Notes: a model not told the origin generated them from the letters alone. Shown: positions 43,838 to 54,137, counted from the stretch's first letter. The stretch: 64,000 nucleotides of DNA from Eubacterium_U album (GCF_025336545.1 NZ_JAODBU010000008.1:1-64000); one strand, 5' to 3'. Translations and numbers: made by a program.

Positions 43838-46039
43838 CTATTGCTTATTTATTTTTTTGTCTACTATATTATAAATTGTACTAATTACAAAACATAATAT
43901 TCCACAGACAAAAAAGCTTAAAGCATGTCCGATAGTGTTATCATATGTAATATCTAATAAAATTAGTTTTGCAATGCTTACTAAAGAAAGTACAAGCCCG
44001 TAAATACGAAGCGATTTGAAAGAAAAACAAAATCCTAACACAATACATAATATTGCAAACAAAAAAGCAAAAATGCTAATTAAGTAATTTGGTGAATTGA
44101 ATGAATTTAAAATTATAACCATTAGAATAGTGAATTTAATTCCAACATATATACCAAAAGTAATTTTTTCTTTCTTTAAATAATTCTGTGAATTTATCAA
44201 AAATAGTACTAGAGTCACTAGTATGGCAATGATATGTAATGCAGGACTATTTAGTTTGATAATAAAACGTAATCCACAAATCATTAAAAATAAATTTACA
44301 ATATCAGTTGTAATATTTGTACTTTTTTCATTCTTTCCTGATATCCAGTTTTTAGAGAATGGCGTGAACTTTGCTACAATATTAACTAAACATATAATAA
44401 TAAAGCTTGTAAAATCCTTAGCTATATGTGCAGAAAATAAAGGAGCAATTATATTGCTAAAATCATTTATCGTAATAAAGATGAACATACAGTATAATAA
44501 TATTTTTATTTTGTTACTATAATCTTTTGTATATTTCATTAAGAATGAAAATAGACATAAAAGTGAAATACTAATGAGTAATCTTGAAATATTATTAGTA
44601 GAACTGTTTAGTACGAAAAATATAAAATACACAATACTGAATATCTTATATATATATTGCTTGTAAAAATAACCGTATACAGCAAATGGGATAATAAATA
44701 TTGATAAATAAAAATAATTATAAATAAAATTTCCGCTGTTATCAAAAGCAATTTGTACCATACTAATTATCGGAACAAGCATCATAGCAGTTTGAAGAAG
44801 TATAATATCAAATTTGTTTTCGTCTTTAAATTTTAATTCAATTCCAATAAGAATTAAGAGCGCTACAGCTATATTAAAGAATTCATTGAAACTAAAACAA
44901 TATAAGGTCGTTAAAGCAATATAATAAAACATATTTGTAATACTGAATACAGCAGAAAAATTGTTATCTACTTTCATTTTAACAAACCCGGTAATAATAA
45001 TAGAGGATATAAAAAGTAGTAGGATGCAGTAAGACAAAATAATCACTGTGCTATTTCCTGCATAAAGTTTATAGTCAGGCATTGTAGCCTTAAAAGTAAA
45101 TAAGCATATCATATTGAATATATTGCAAATTGAATTTTTGTGATAATCATCTTGAATATTAGTGTAATAAAATATTGATTCTGTTACTACAAAAAATGCA
45201 GAGAGAAAAAGCAATTTGTTCCAATCGCCTGAAGCGTGACAAAAATAAGTGCCAAATAAAATGGAAATTGTAATACCTGCCTGACCAATAATTGCAAAAA
45301 TATATGATTTTGTTTTAGATAATACACAAACAAATAATGCCCATACAAATATAAATAAATATAATGTTATTTCGTTAATAATTTTAAAATACATGTTACT
45401 CAGCAACAATGAAATGAATATTGCCCCTGTGCCACATCCACTAATTGAAATATAAAGCTTGTTATGTGAATCTTTTTTTAGAAGAAAAATTCCGGCTATC
45501 ATAAGTGCAAAACTGAAAATATATAAAATTAAAATTTTTGCAGTATCAGATAACATTGGCAATACTAAAGTGGCAAATAAAATTAAACTGATAAAAATTA
45601 ATACAGAGGCAAAAATTCCCATTAAAGATTTGCCCATGAGTAATTCAAAATTATTGAAATTTTTAGTTGAATTTTTTCTAACACCATTGTCAATGCTAGT
45701 GCCTGTAGTAGAAGTGACAGGTGAATAAGGATGAACCTGACCCTTAGAATAATAAGGCTGTGGTGCAGAACTGTGCCCGGCAGAATAATAAGGTTGTGGA
45801 TTAACCGGAGGTTTGTCCGCAGAATATGTATTATTATGTTCGGTTTCATTCTCAACAGATAATTTTAAAAGATTTAACTGGTTGTTAAGATAGTCTAATT
45901 CTTTTGTTAAGTATTCAATTTTATTTTCGATTATAGCTTTGTCTATGTTTTCTTTATTGTTAGAATACTTTTCAATTAAATCATTTAGTTCTAATCTGGT
46001 TTTAATTAGCTTTTCTTCATATTGTAAAATATCGTGCAT
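43838..46039 (-). CDS. Polytopic membrane protein, DUF2339-like
   Basis: A 733-residue protein. Residues 1-70 form a coiled coil (LIEKYSNNKENIDKAIIENK); residues 75-130 are a Pro/Tyr/Ser-rich linker with QPYYSAGHSSAPQPYYSKG repeats; then more than 15 hydrophobic helices to the end. Coiled coil plus Pro-rich linker plus many helices is the layout of DUF2339 proteins. Function is unknown. GGGG lies before the ATG. It stands alone on the minus strand. Confidence 0.75.
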   Translation of the reverse strand: MHDILQYEEKLIKTRLELNDLIEKYSNNKENIDKAIIENKIEYLTKELDYLNNQLNLLKLSVENETEHNNTYSADKPPVNPQPYYSAGHSSAPQPYYSKGQVHPYSPVTSTTGTSIDNGVRKNSTKNFNNFELLMGKSLMGIFASVLIFISLILFATLVLPMLSDTAKILILYIFSFALMIAGIFLLKKDSHNKLYISISGCGTGAIFISLLLSNMYFKIINEITLYLFIFVWALFVCVLSKTKSYIFAIIGQAGITISILFGTYFCHASGDWNKLLFLSAFFVVTESIFYYTNIQDDYHKNSICNIFNMICLFTFKATMPDYKLYAGNSTVIILSYCILLLFISSIIITGFVKMKVDNNFSAVFSITNMFYYIALTTLYCFSFNEFFNIAVALLILIGIELKFKDENKFDIILLQTAMMLVPIISMVQIAFDNSGNFIYNYFYLSIFIIPFAVYGYFYKQYIYKIFSIVYFIFFVLNSSTNNISRLLISISLLCLFSFLMKYTKDYSNKIKILLYCMFIFITINDFSNIIAPLFSAHIAKDFTSFIIICLVNIVAKFTPFSKNWISGKNEKSTNITTDIVNLFLMICGLRFIIKLNSPALHIIAILVTLVLFLINSQNYLKKEKITFGIYVGIKFTILMVIILNSFNSPNYLISIFAFLFAILCIVLGFCFSFKSLRIYGLVLSLVSIAKLILLDITYDNTIGHALSFFVCGILCFVISTIYNIVDKKINKQ

Positions 46040-46186
46040 AAATACCCCTTTTATATACAGAAATAATAAAAAAATAATTTCTGTATGTATACATTATTTT
46101 TGAATAAATAATATGCCCGCTACTAAAATACGCATTGTATATTTTGTAGAGAGCATATTGTAAACATTTGTTAATTAAATTGACTG

Positions 46187-47119
46187 TTATTCAATTACAG
46201 TACCAATTTTTCCTCTGATTGCATCTTTAGCTTTAGCAAGGTTAGAAATGATAGCCTTTCTTCCCTTCTTTGCTAATACGAAATTGAGAGATGCATCAAT
46301 CTTAGGAAGAGAAGTAATAGGATCAAAGTATCCTTTATCAATTAATTCTTCAGCTTCTTTTGTAGTTAAAGTACCGAGTTCTTTAACTTCTCCGTCTACA
46401 TCAATTGTAAGATTATCACTTGATGTAAGAATCATAAGAGCATCAGCATCTAACATGTCTGCAAGTTTAGCTGCTGTATAATCTTTTTCAATAACAGCAC
46501 TGGCACCTTTTAATCCTGTACGCTGTTCAAGAACAGGAATTCCACCGCCACCTGCTGCGATAACTAACTGATGAGCATCAACTAAAGCCTTGATTGCATC
46601 AATTTCATAAATATCAATTGGCTTAGGACTTGCAATGATTCTTCTGTAGCCTTCATCGCCTTCTTCGTATTCAACGTAGTTACCTTTTTTCTTCTCATTT
46701 TCAGCTTCTTCCTTAGTCATAAGACGTCCGATAACTTTAGAAGGAGCGTTAAATGCTCTGTCAAAAGGATCAACTCTTACCTGAGTAATAATAGTACTTA
46801 CAGGTTTATATAATCCTCTTGAAAGTAACTCTGAACGAATTGCATTCTGTAAATCGAATCCAATATATCCCTGACTCATTGCACTACAGATTGACATAGG
46901 TGCAACAGTTCTGTCAGGGTCAAGTCTTGAAAATTCAGTCATTGCAGTCTGAATCATTCCGACCTGAGGACCATTACTGTGAGTAATAACAACATCATAT
47001 TTTTCTTCTACCAAATCTGCAATAGCTTTTGCAGCAAGTTTTACACGTTCCTGTTGTTTAGGAAATGATTCACTAAAAGCATTTCTTCCTAAAGCAACTA
47101 CAATTTTTTTGTTAGCCAT
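46187..47119 (-). CDS. arcC: Carbamate kinase
   Basis: Forms ATP from carbamoyl phosphate and ADP, usually the last step of arginine, agmatine or purine-derived catabolism. It has 310 residues of the amino acid kinase fold: N-terminal IVVALGRNAF (most members have ALGGNA), THSNGPQVG, VIAAGGGGIPV and a lysine-rich ADP site IEKDYTAAKLADML. There is no arginine deiminase or carbamoyltransferase gene nearby. GGAGA precedes the ATG on the minus strand. Confidence 0.93.
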   Translation of the reverse strand: MANKKIVVALGRNAFSESFPKQQERVKLAAKAIADLVEEKYDVVITHSNGPQVGMIQTAMTEFSRLDPDRTVAPMSICSAMSQGYIGFDLQNAIRSELLSRGLYKPVSTIITQVRVDPFDRAFNAPSKVIGRLMTKEEAENEKKKGNYVEYEEGDEGYRRIIASPKPIDIYEIDAIKALVDAHQLVIAAGGGGIPVLEQRTGLKGASAVIEKDYTAAKLADMLDADALMILTSSDNLTIDVDGEVKELGTLTTKEAEELIDKGYFDPITSLPKIDASLNFVLAKKGRKAIISNLAKAKDAIRGKIGTVIE

Positions 47120-47235
47120 AAGTAGTCTCCTTTACTGATATCAGGATAAAACCTGATGTAATTTGAGGTCCGTTGAGACCAAAATCTTATAAATATTTTA
47201 ACTTATAATAAGGAAAAATACAATAAATAAACCGT

Positions 47236-49158
47236 TTATTCGTCAAGTAAATCGGATAATTCTTCCCATTGAGCCATTAGCTCGTCGAGAGTTTCGCTAA
47301 TTTTATCCTGTTCTTTACTGATTTCGTTTAATTTAGCTGAGTTTTTAGCAATTTCAGGGTCAGCTAAAAGTTCATCTAATTCATTTAAACGCTCTTCATT
47401 AGCTTTTATCTTTTCTTCAACTTTTAAAATATCATTTTTCAACTTCCTAATCCTTGCCTGTTCGGCTTTCCTTTCTAAATAATTTTGCTTATTAGTAGAA
47501 GCAGAAGGAGTATTAGAAGAAGTTTGCTCTTCTTTTGGAGCATATATTGCTGTAAGTTCGTCCTTCTTTTCTTCGTAATAGTCATAATTTCCAATATAAT
47601 TTACAATTGCTTTATTTGTTAATTCAATGATACGTGTGGCAGTTTGATTAATAAAATATCTGTCATGAGATACATAAAAAATTGTGCCGGTATAATTGTT
47701 TAATGCGTTTTCAAGAATTTCTTTTGAAACCATATCAAGATGGTTAGTAGGTTCATCTAATATAATGAAATTAGCTTCTGAAAGCATTAATTTTGCTAAA
47801 GAAAGACGACCTTTTTCTCCACCACTTAAATCTCCTACGCGTTTAAATACATCATCACCTGTAAACATAAAAGCGGCTAACACATTTCTGATTTTTGTGT
47901 TTGTAAGATTAGGATAAGAATCGCTCACTTCATCAAACAAAGTATTTGAATCATTTAATGTATGATGTTCCTGATCATAATATCCGATATTAACATTTGT
48001 TCCGAGAGTAAAAGAGCCGCTATCTGCAGCAATTAGTCCGTTTATAATTTTTAAAATTGTAGTTTTTCCGGTTCCGTTATCACCGATAAGAGCAACACGT
48101 TCACATCTCTTAATTTCAAAAGAAATATCGGAAAATAATGATTTGTTATCAAATGACTTTGCTAAATTTGAAACACTTAAAACATCATTGCCACTCGTAC
48201 AGTTTGGTTCAAGTCTAAGAGTCATGGCATTTTCATATGTATCAGGATTATCGATTACTTCCATTTTACTTAAAGCTTTTTCACGACTTTCAGCACGCTT
48301 ATAAAACTTTTCCTGTTTATATGAGCGAAGCTTGGCAATGACTTCTTCCTGATGCTTTATTTCAGCCTGTTGTTTGATATAGAGTTTAATTGCTGCTTCT
48401 CTAAGTTCTTTCTTTTTAACAGCGTAAGCTGAATAGTTGCCATCGTAAACATGGCAGTGTGTATTTTCTATTTCAACAATCTTAGTTACAATCTTATCTA
48501 AGAAATAACGGTCGTGGGCAACGATTACAACAGCTCCGTTATAGTTAGACAAATAAGTTTCCAGCCATTTGATAGAATTTAAATCAAGATGGTTTGTAGG
48601 TTCATCCAATAAAATAATATCCGGTTTTTGAATTAAAAGTTTACATAGTGCAACACGGGTTTTTTGACCTCCGGATAAAGTTGAAATTTTTTTATTAAAA
48701 TCACTGTCTTCAAAACCGAGTCCACGAAGAGTACCATCAACCTCACTTTTGTATGCGTATCCGTTTAACAATTCAAATTGATGATGTAGATTCGTGTAAC
48801 TGTTAACTATATCATCATAGTTGTCGCATCCGTTTGCCATTAAGGATTCATATTCCCTTAATTTATTTTCCATATCTATAATATTTTGCTTTACGGAAAG
48901 TACTTCTTCATATATAGAATTGTCTGTATCTAAATTCTGATATTGGGCAAGATAACCAACAGACTTGTCCTTTCCGATAATTACATCCCCTGAATCAGAT
49001 GAAAGTTCATTCATTATTATTTTTAATATAGTAGACTTTCCGGCTCCATTATTGCCTACAATGGCAGCTTTTTCATGGTCATTTACAAAAAAACTGCAAT
49101 CGTCAAGAATAACTTCTTCACCATAAGCCTTGCTTATATGATTGCATGATAAAATCAT
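47236..49158 (-). CDS. ABC-F family ATPase (Uup/EttA-like)
   Basis: A soluble protein of 640 residues with two ATPase domains and no membrane helices, acting on ribosomes in this family. Walker A motifs are GNNGAGKST (about 36-44) and GDNGTGKTT (about 358-366). Signatures are LSGGQKTRVALCKLL and LSGGEKGRLSLAKLM; both Walker B runs read ILDEPTNHLD. The P-site linker lies between the domains and the C-terminus is a long Glu/Lys coiled coil. It is divergent from rex. It may be a translation factor or antibiotic protection protein; context does not decide. Confidence 0.92.
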   Translation of the reverse strand: MILSCNHISKAYGEEVILDDCSFFVNDHEKAAIVGNNGAGKSTILKIIMNELSSDSGDVIIGKDKSVGYLAQYQNLDTDNSIYEEVLSVKQNIIDMENKLREYESLMANGCDNYDDIVNSYTNLHHQFELLNGYAYKSEVDGTLRGLGFEDSDFNKKISTLSGGQKTRVALCKLLIQKPDIILLDEPTNHLDLNSIKWLETYLSNYNGAVVIVAHDRYFLDKIVTKIVEIENTHCHVYDGNYSAYAVKKKELREAAIKLYIKQQAEIKHQEEVIAKLRSYKQEKFYKRAESREKALSKMEVIDNPDTYENAMTLRLEPNCTSGNDVLSVSNLAKSFDNKSLFSDISFEIKRCERVALIGDNGTGKTTILKIINGLIAADSGSFTLGTNVNIGYYDQEHHTLNDSNTLFDEVSDSYPNLTNTKIRNVLAAFMFTGDDVFKRVGDLSGGEKGRLSLAKLMLSEANFIILDEPTNHLDMVSKEILENALNNYTGTIFYVSHDRYFINQTATRIIELTNKAIVNYIGNYDYYEEKKDELTAIYAPKEEQTSSNTPSASTNKQNYLERKAEQARIRKLKNDILKVEEKIKANEERLNELDELLADPEIAKNSAKLNEISKEQDKISETLDELMAQWEELSDLLDE

Positions 49159-49294
49159 AGGAATCCTCCTGTGTTTGTAGTGTTTTTATATAATCAGCAA
49201 AAATAGGCTGATACCACGTAAGATTATAAAACGAAAAGCTAAAACAATCAATGAAATACTGTAAAAGAACAGTGTCAAAAAGAATGATAAATAT

Positions 49295-49323
49295 TTGACA
49301 ATGTTTGCCCTAAAACATATAAT
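49295..49323 (+). promoter_or_regulatory. Consensus sigma-A promoter of rex
   Basis: TTGACA (49295-49300), 17-base spacer, TATAAT (49318-49323): a perfect match to consensus. No Rex-type operator (TTGTTAA-N4-TTAACAA) is visible over it. Confidence 0.9.
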
Positions 49324-49354
49324 TGAAGTGGTTAAATAACGAAGGAGAACGGAA

Positions 49355-49993
49355 ATGAGAAAAATATCCAAGGCGGTAATCACAAGATTGCCAAGATACT
49401 ATAGATATTTAGATGAATTAATACAGCAGGATGTCGAAAGAGTTTCGTCTAAAGAATTAAGTGACATGATGAATGTTACGGCCTCTCAGATACGACAGGA
49501 TTTGAATAATTTTGGTGGGTTTGGACAACAGGGGTACGGATATAATGTTAAATATCTGTATGATGAAATCGGAAAATTATTAGGACTTGATGTGACGCAT
49601 AAGATGATAATTGTAGGTGCAGGAAATCTTGGACAGGCAATTGCAAACTATGGAAATTTTAGAAACAGAGGTTTTGAAATTACGGCTTTATTTGACAAAA
49701 ATAAAGATTTAATTGGTAAAAAGACAGTGAATGGGACTGAAATCAGAGACATTTCTACTATAATAGATTATGTGAAAAATGAAAATATTGAGATTGTGGC
49801 ATTGGCACTTCCTAAAGGACCGGCAACAGATATTGCTGAAAAATTAGTCGAATGTGGAGTGAAGGCATTTTGGAATTTTGCTCACACTGATTTAGGATTT
49901 AGCGATGACATAATAGTTGAGAATGTTCATTTATCAGAAAGCTTAATGAAACTTACATATAGAATATCAGAAAAAGCAAATAAAAATAAATAA
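49355..49993 (+). CDS. rex: Redox-sensing transcriptional repressor Rex
   Basis: A 212-residue repressor that leaves DNA when the NADH/NAD ratio rises, controlling fermentation and butyrate genes in Clostridia. The N-terminal winged helix runs about 1-80 (ITRLPRYYRYLDEL, then VSSKELSDMMNVTASQIRQD); the Rossmann domain has IVGAGNLGQAIANY; FWNFAHTDL is the conserved late motif. GAAGGAG precedes the ATG. It is followed after 13 bases by nnr. Confidence 0.95.
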   Translation: MRKISKAVITRLPRYYRYLDELIQQDVERVSSKELSDMMNVTASQIRQDLNNFGGFGQQGYGYNVKYLYDEIGKLLGLDVTHKMIIVGAGNLGQAIANYGNFRNRGFEITALFDKNKDLIGKKTVNGTEIRDISTIIDYVKNENIEIVALALPKGPATDIAEKLVECGVKAFWNFAHTDLGFSDDIIVENVHLSESLMKLTYRISEKANKNK

Positions 49994-50006
49994 GAGGTGA
50001 AGTACT

Positions 50007-51503
50007 ATGGAAAGAATAATTTCTGGTACGGATATGAAAAAGGTTGATGAATATACAATTAATGAAGTTGGAATCCCAAGTTTAGTATTAATGGAAAGAG
50101 CAGCAAAGAGTGTTGCTGATTTAATTGAAGAAACAACAGATAAAAACAGTGAGGTAATTGCTATTGCCGGAACTGGTAATAATGGTGCCGACGGCGTTGC
50201 AGTTTGCAGGATGTTATACATAGATGGATATAACACCTGCATTTATATTATGGGAAACATAGATAAGGCAACACAGGAATTCAAAACACAGATTGAGATA
50301 GCACAGAAAGTTGGAATTGAAATCAAAGATGCTTCAAGACTGACAAGAGATGAAATGGATAAGAAACACGTAATTGTTGATTCAATATTTGGAGTCGGAT
50401 TATCAAGAAATGTAGATGGCGATTACAAAAAGTTAATTGAAGCAATAAATCAAAGCAAGGCTAAAGTTTATGCTGTAGACATTCCATCAGGCCTGAACGC
50501 AGATACAGGAAAAGTGATGGGTGTGGCTGTTAAAGCGGATTATACTGTATGCTTTGGAGAACTTAAACTTGGAGCAGTTCTTTATCCAGGAGCAGATTAT
50601 TGTGGAAAACTATCATTTGATAATATAGGTTTTCCGGATGTTTCCTATAAGAAGTGTGAAACAGTTTATAAATACCACACAAGCGATGATTTAAAACTAA
50701 TTCCGAAACGACCGAATTATTCTAATAAAGGTACATATGGAAAACTTCTTGTTATAGCAGGTAATAAAGATATAACAGGGGCAGCGTTTTTATGTGCAAA
50801 GGCAGCGTTTAGGACAGGAGCCGGACTGGTAAGAATATTTACTGCAAAGGAAAATCGTGAAGTAATACAAAAACTATTACCTGAAGCAATGGTAAATGTA
50901 TATGATACAGATGATTTTGACAAAAAGGCTTTAGATGCCTGTATAGAATGGGCAAATGTTATTGCAATTGGTCCGGGAATTGGAACGGGTGGAATACAAA
51001 AAAATATGGTTGAAGCAGTTCTTGAAAGCAGAAAGAACACGGTAATAGATGCAGATGGAATTAATGTTATTTCACAAAATGTTAAACTAAAAAAAATGCT
51101 TCATAAGAATGTAATATTGACACCGCATTTAGGCGAAATGGCCAGATTTGAAAATAAAACGATAGATGAAATAAAGGACAATCTTGTAAAAAGTGCTTTC
51201 AATATTAATTATATGTACAATGCAAATGGAATTCTAAAAGATGCAAGAAGCGTTGCTGTTACGCAAGATGATATATACATAAATATGACAGGAAACAGTG
51301 GCATGGCGACTGCAGGCTCGGGAGATGTGCTTACTGGAATTGTTGCAGGATTGTTGGCTATTGGGTGCAATGTAGAAAACGCTACAACGCTTGCACCATA
51401 CATTCATGGAATTGCCGGAGATTTGGTAGCAACAAAGATGCCTAAAGCCTCTATAATGGCTACTGATATAATTGAGGAAATAAAAAATATTATGCCTCAG
51501 TAA
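50007..51503 (+). CDS. nnr: Bifunctional NAD(P)H-hydrate repair enzyme
   Basis: Repairs damaged NADH and NADPH. The N-terminal YjeF epimerase domain (1-215) has AGTGNNGADGVAVCRML and VDIPSGLNADTGKV. The C-terminal ADP-dependent dehydratase domain (about 225-498) has IGPGIGTGG, DADGINVI, LTPHLGEMARF and GSGDVLTGIVAGLLA. It has 498 residues. Co-transcription with rex, the sensor of the same dinucleotide pool, is sensible. GAGGTG precedes the ATG. Confidence 0.95.
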   Translation: MERIISGTDMKKVDEYTINEVGIPSLVLMERAAKSVADLIEETTDKNSEVIAIAGTGNNGADGVAVCRMLYIDGYNTCIYIMGNIDKATQEFKTQIEIAQKVGIEIKDASRLTRDEMDKKHVIVDSIFGVGLSRNVDGDYKKLIEAINQSKAKVYAVDIPSGLNADTGKVMGVAVKADYTVCFGELKLGAVLYPGADYCGKLSFDNIGFPDVSYKKCETVYKYHTSDDLKLIPKRPNYSNKGTYGKLLVIAGNKDITGAAFLCAKAAFRTGAGLVRIFTAKENREVIQKLLPEAMVNVYDTDDFDKKALDACIEWANVIAIGPGIGTGGIQKNMVEAVLESRKNTVIDADGINVISQNVKLKKMLHKNVILTPHLGEMARFENKTIDEIKDNLVKSAFNINYMYNANGILKDARSVAVTQDDIYINMTGNSGMATAGSGDVLTGIVAGLLAIGCNVENATTLAPYIHGIAGDLVATKMPKASIMATDIIEEIKNIMPQ

Positions 51504-51633
51504 ATAATTGTGACACAATAATGATAAAGTTTCATTTAAAACTGTACATAATAGAGATAATTTGAAATTGTAATGTAATAAAAAACGATAAAGATATAAA
51601 TTCAAATAATTTATAAACGTGGAGAAGAAGAAA

Positions 51634-52830
51634 ATGAAAAGAGAAATATGTGAAGAAGAATATTTTAGGGGCTATGCAGAAATCAATCTGGATGCAATAT
51701 ACAAAAATGTATATGAGATGAAAACAAGACTTAATAAAAATACAGGAGTTGTTCTTGTAATAAAAACAGATGGGTATGGGCATGGAGCAGTGCCTATAGC
51801 TAAAGCACTTGATGATTTGTGCTATGGATATGCAGTTGCAACTCCATATGAAGGCAATAATTTAAGAAATCATGGACTTAATAAACCTACATTTTTATTA
51901 GGTTATGCGGATGAATCATCGTACGATATGATTATAGAAAAAGAATTAATTCCAGCAATTTTTTCTTTAGAAATGGCAACAAAATTATCAAAGCACGCAC
52001 AAAAACTTGGCAAAGAAGTAAAGATTAATATTGCTGTTGACACGGGAATGAGCAGAATTGGTTATATTCCGGGAAGTGATGCAGTAAAAGAAATTGTTGA
52101 AATAAACAAACTTCCTTTTATAAAAATAGAATCTATATTTACACATTTTGCAAAAGCAGACTATGTTGACAAGTCATTTGCTGACAAGCAGTTTGATGAG
52201 TTTGTAAATTTTGTTGATGAAGTAGAAAAAAATGGAGTTAAGATTCCGATACATCAGTGTGCAAATAGTGCAGCAATGATGGAAATGCCAAAGACTTCAT
52301 TATCATTGTCAAGAGCAGGAATTTCAATGTACGGATTGTATCCATCAGATGAAATGAGCCGTGAAAATATGAAACTATATCCTGCATTATCTCTTCACAG
52401 TCATGTAGTTTACGTAAAAAAAATTAAAAAAGGAAGAGGAATAAGTTACGGACAGACTTATATAGCACCTCATGATATGAAAATTGCTACAATTCCACTT
52501 GGATATGGGGACGGATATCAGAGAAATCTTAGCAATAAAGGATATGTACTCATTAATGGCAGAAAAGTAAATATTGTGGGTAGAGTATGCATGGATCAAT
52601 TTATGGTTGATGTTACGGGAATGGATGTTAAAGAAGGAGATAAGGTAACTCTTATTGGAAAAGAAGGAGACGAAGAAATAACAGTTGATGAATTAGCAGC
52701 ATTAGCAGGAACCTTCAATTATGAATTTGTATGTGACTTAAGCAAACGTATTCCAAGAGTTTATGTTAAAGATGACAAAATAGTTGGAACAAAAGATTAC
52801 TTTGATGACAGATATGACGTTGATCTGTAA
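51634..52830 (+). CDS. alr: Alanine racemase
   Basis: PLP enzyme giving D-alanine for peptidoglycan. Lys44 in VIKTDGYGHG is the cofactor lysine (most members read VVKANAYGHG). RGISYGQTY near residue 272 holds the catalytic tyrosine. IPLGYGDGYQR and VGRVCMDQFMVDV are C-terminal blocks. It has 398 residues. GTG 51619 is in frame, but GGAG (51621-51624) precedes ATG 51634 at the right distance. Confidence 0.95.
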   Translation: MKREICEEEYFRGYAEINLDAIYKNVYEMKTRLNKNTGVVLVIKTDGYGHGAVPIAKALDDLCYGYAVATPYEGNNLRNHGLNKPTFLLGYADESSYDMIIEKELIPAIFSLEMATKLSKHAQKLGKEVKINIAVDTGMSRIGYIPGSDAVKEIVEINKLPFIKIESIFTHFAKADYVDKSFADKQFDEFVNFVDEVEKNGVKIPIHQCANSAAMMEMPKTSLSLSRAGISMYGLYPSDEMSRENMKLYPALSLHSHVVYVKKIKKGRGISYGQTYIAPHDMKIATIPLGYGDGYQRNLSNKGYVLINGRKVNIVGRVCMDQFMVDVTGMDVKEGDKVTLIGKEGDEEITVDELAALAGTFNYEFVCDLSKRIPRVYVKDDKIVGTKDYFDDRYDVDL

Positions 52831-52886
52831 AATAATTAAATTTTTCCAAAAATGAATACACATTTTGAAAAGTGGAATAATATAAT

Positions 52887-52902
52887 TGTGTTAACACAAT
52901 CT
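52887..52902. promoter_or_regulatory. Perfect 16-bp palindrome upstream of mazF
   Basis: ATTGTGTTAACACAAT, 19 bases before the mazF ATG and touching a TATAAT at 52883-52888. It may be a repressor site. Because CTATTTTTT follows, it may instead be a small terminator of alr (6-bp stem, 4-base loop). Confidence 0.5.
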
Positions 52903-52920
52903 ATTTTTTGGAGTGTGGAT

Positions 52921-53268
52921 ATGGTTATTAGACGTGGTGATATTTATTACGCTGACTTAAGACCTGTAATTGGGTCAGAACAGGGTGGAATAAGACCTGT
53001 GCTTATTATTCAGAATGATACAGGAAATAAACACAGCCCGACTGTTATTATTGCAGCAATTACGTCAAAGATGAATAAGGCGAAACTGCCAACTCATGTT
53101 GAGGTTGATTCGCATAAGTATAATATAATAAAAGATTCAGTTATTTTATTAGAACAGTTAAGAACGATAGATAAAAAAAGATTGAAGGATAAGGTATGTC
53201 ATTTAGATGATGAAATCTTAAGTGCAGTCAATGAGGCATTAGCTATAAGTTTAGAACTCAATACATAA
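52921..53268 (+). CDS. mazF: MazF/PemK-type endoribonuclease toxin, no adjacent antitoxin
   Basis: A 115-residue protein closely matching Bacillus EndoA/MazF in length and motifs: MVIRRGDIYYADLRPVIGSE, QGGIRPVLIIQND, SPTVIIAAITS and VILLEQLRTIDKKRL. It cuts single-stranded RNA, often at UACAU-type sites in Firmicutes. GGAG before ATG 52921 decides the start over an in-frame ATG at 52852. In Bacillus the order is alr-antitoxin-toxin; here the 90-base gap holds no antitoxin gene. Confidence 0.92.
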   Translation: MVIRRGDIYYADLRPVIGSEQGGIRPVLIIQNDTGNKHSPTVIIAAITSKMNKAKLPTHVEVDSHKYNIIKDSVILLEQLRTIDKKRLKDKVCHLDDEILSAVNEALAISLELNT

Positions 53269-53278
53269 TTTGCAAAAG

Positions 53279-53307
53279 TTGACTAATAATAGATAAAATG
53301 ATATATT
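53279..53307 (+). promoter_or_regulatory. Sigma-A promoter before yebC-type gene
   Basis: TTGACT (53279-53284), 17-base spacer, TATATT (53302-53307). A small palindrome CAGGATTAAATCCTG lies between it and the ribosome site. Confidence 0.65.
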
Positions 53308-53394
53308 TTTATAGTGTGTGTTTTGATTAAGACACAATGAAAATCAGGATTAAATCCTGTTATAAGTTATAAATACGGAAGAGAGGATATATAA

Positions 53395-54123
53395 ATGTCA
53401 GGACATTCAAAATTTGCTAATATTAAGCATAAAAAAGAAAAAAATGACGCAGCAAAAGGAAAGATGTTTACCATCATTGGTAAAGAAATTGCAGTTGCAG
53501 TAAAGGAAGGCGGAGCTGATCCGGATAATAACAGTAAGCTTCGTGATGTTATTGCTAAGGCTAAGGCTAACAATATGCCTAACGATACAATTGAACGTGG
53601 AATTAAGAAGGCTGCAGGTAACGTTAATGCAGTTAATTATGAATCAGTTACATACGAAGGATATGGTCCTAACGGAACAGCTATTATCGTTGATGCGTTA
53701 ACAGATAATAAAAACAGGACAGCAGCTAATGTCAGAAATGCATTTACTAAGGGTGGCGGAAACGTTGGAACTCAGGGATGTGTATCTTTTATGTTCGATA
53801 AAAAAGGTCAGATTATAATTGACAAAGAAGAATGTGATATGGAAGCAGATGAGTTAATGATGATTGCACTTGATGCAGGTGCAGAAGATTTCTCAGATGA
53901 AGAAGAATGCTATGAAGTTCTTACTCAGCCTGAAGAATTTAGTGCAGTAAGAGAAGCATTAGAAGCAGCTGGTGTTAAGATGACAGAAGCAGAAGTTACA
54001 ATGATTCCACAGAATTATGTAACACTTACTGACGAAGAATCTATTAAGAAGATGAATAGAATTATCGACTTATTAGATGAAGATGATGACGTACAGGAAG
54101 TTTTCCACAATTGGGATGAATAA
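53395..54123 (+). CDS. YebC/PmpR/TACO1 family protein
   Basis: A 242-residue protein with the family opening SGHSKFANIKHKKEKNDAAK, the middle YEGYGPNGTAIIVDALTDN, GGNVGTQGCVSFMF, and the end in an acidic LLDEDDDVQEVFHNW. Family members were described as transcription regulators; newer work links YebC proteins to relief of ribosome stalling at proline runs. GAGAGG precedes the ATG. A HAD hydrolase gene follows after 14 bases. Confidence 0.92.
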   Translation: MSGHSKFANIKHKKEKNDAAKGKMFTIIGKEIAVAVKEGGADPDNNSKLRDVIAKAKANNMPNDTIERGIKKAAGNVNAVNYESVTYEGYGPNGTAIIVDALTDNKNRTAANVRNAFTKGGGNVGTQGCVSFMFDKKGQIIIDKEECDMEADELMMIALDAGAEDFSDEEECYEVLTQPEEFSAVREALEAAGVKMTEAEVTMIPQNYVTLTDEESIKKMNRIIDLLDEDDDVQEVFHNWDE

Positions 54124-54137
54124 ATAAAAGGAAAAAT

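Noticed and set aside
52887..52902. Rex operator upstream of mazF
   Set aside because: The palindrome has TTGTG and CACAA only 4 bases apart; Rex sites have 8, so it does not fit despite rex being nearby.
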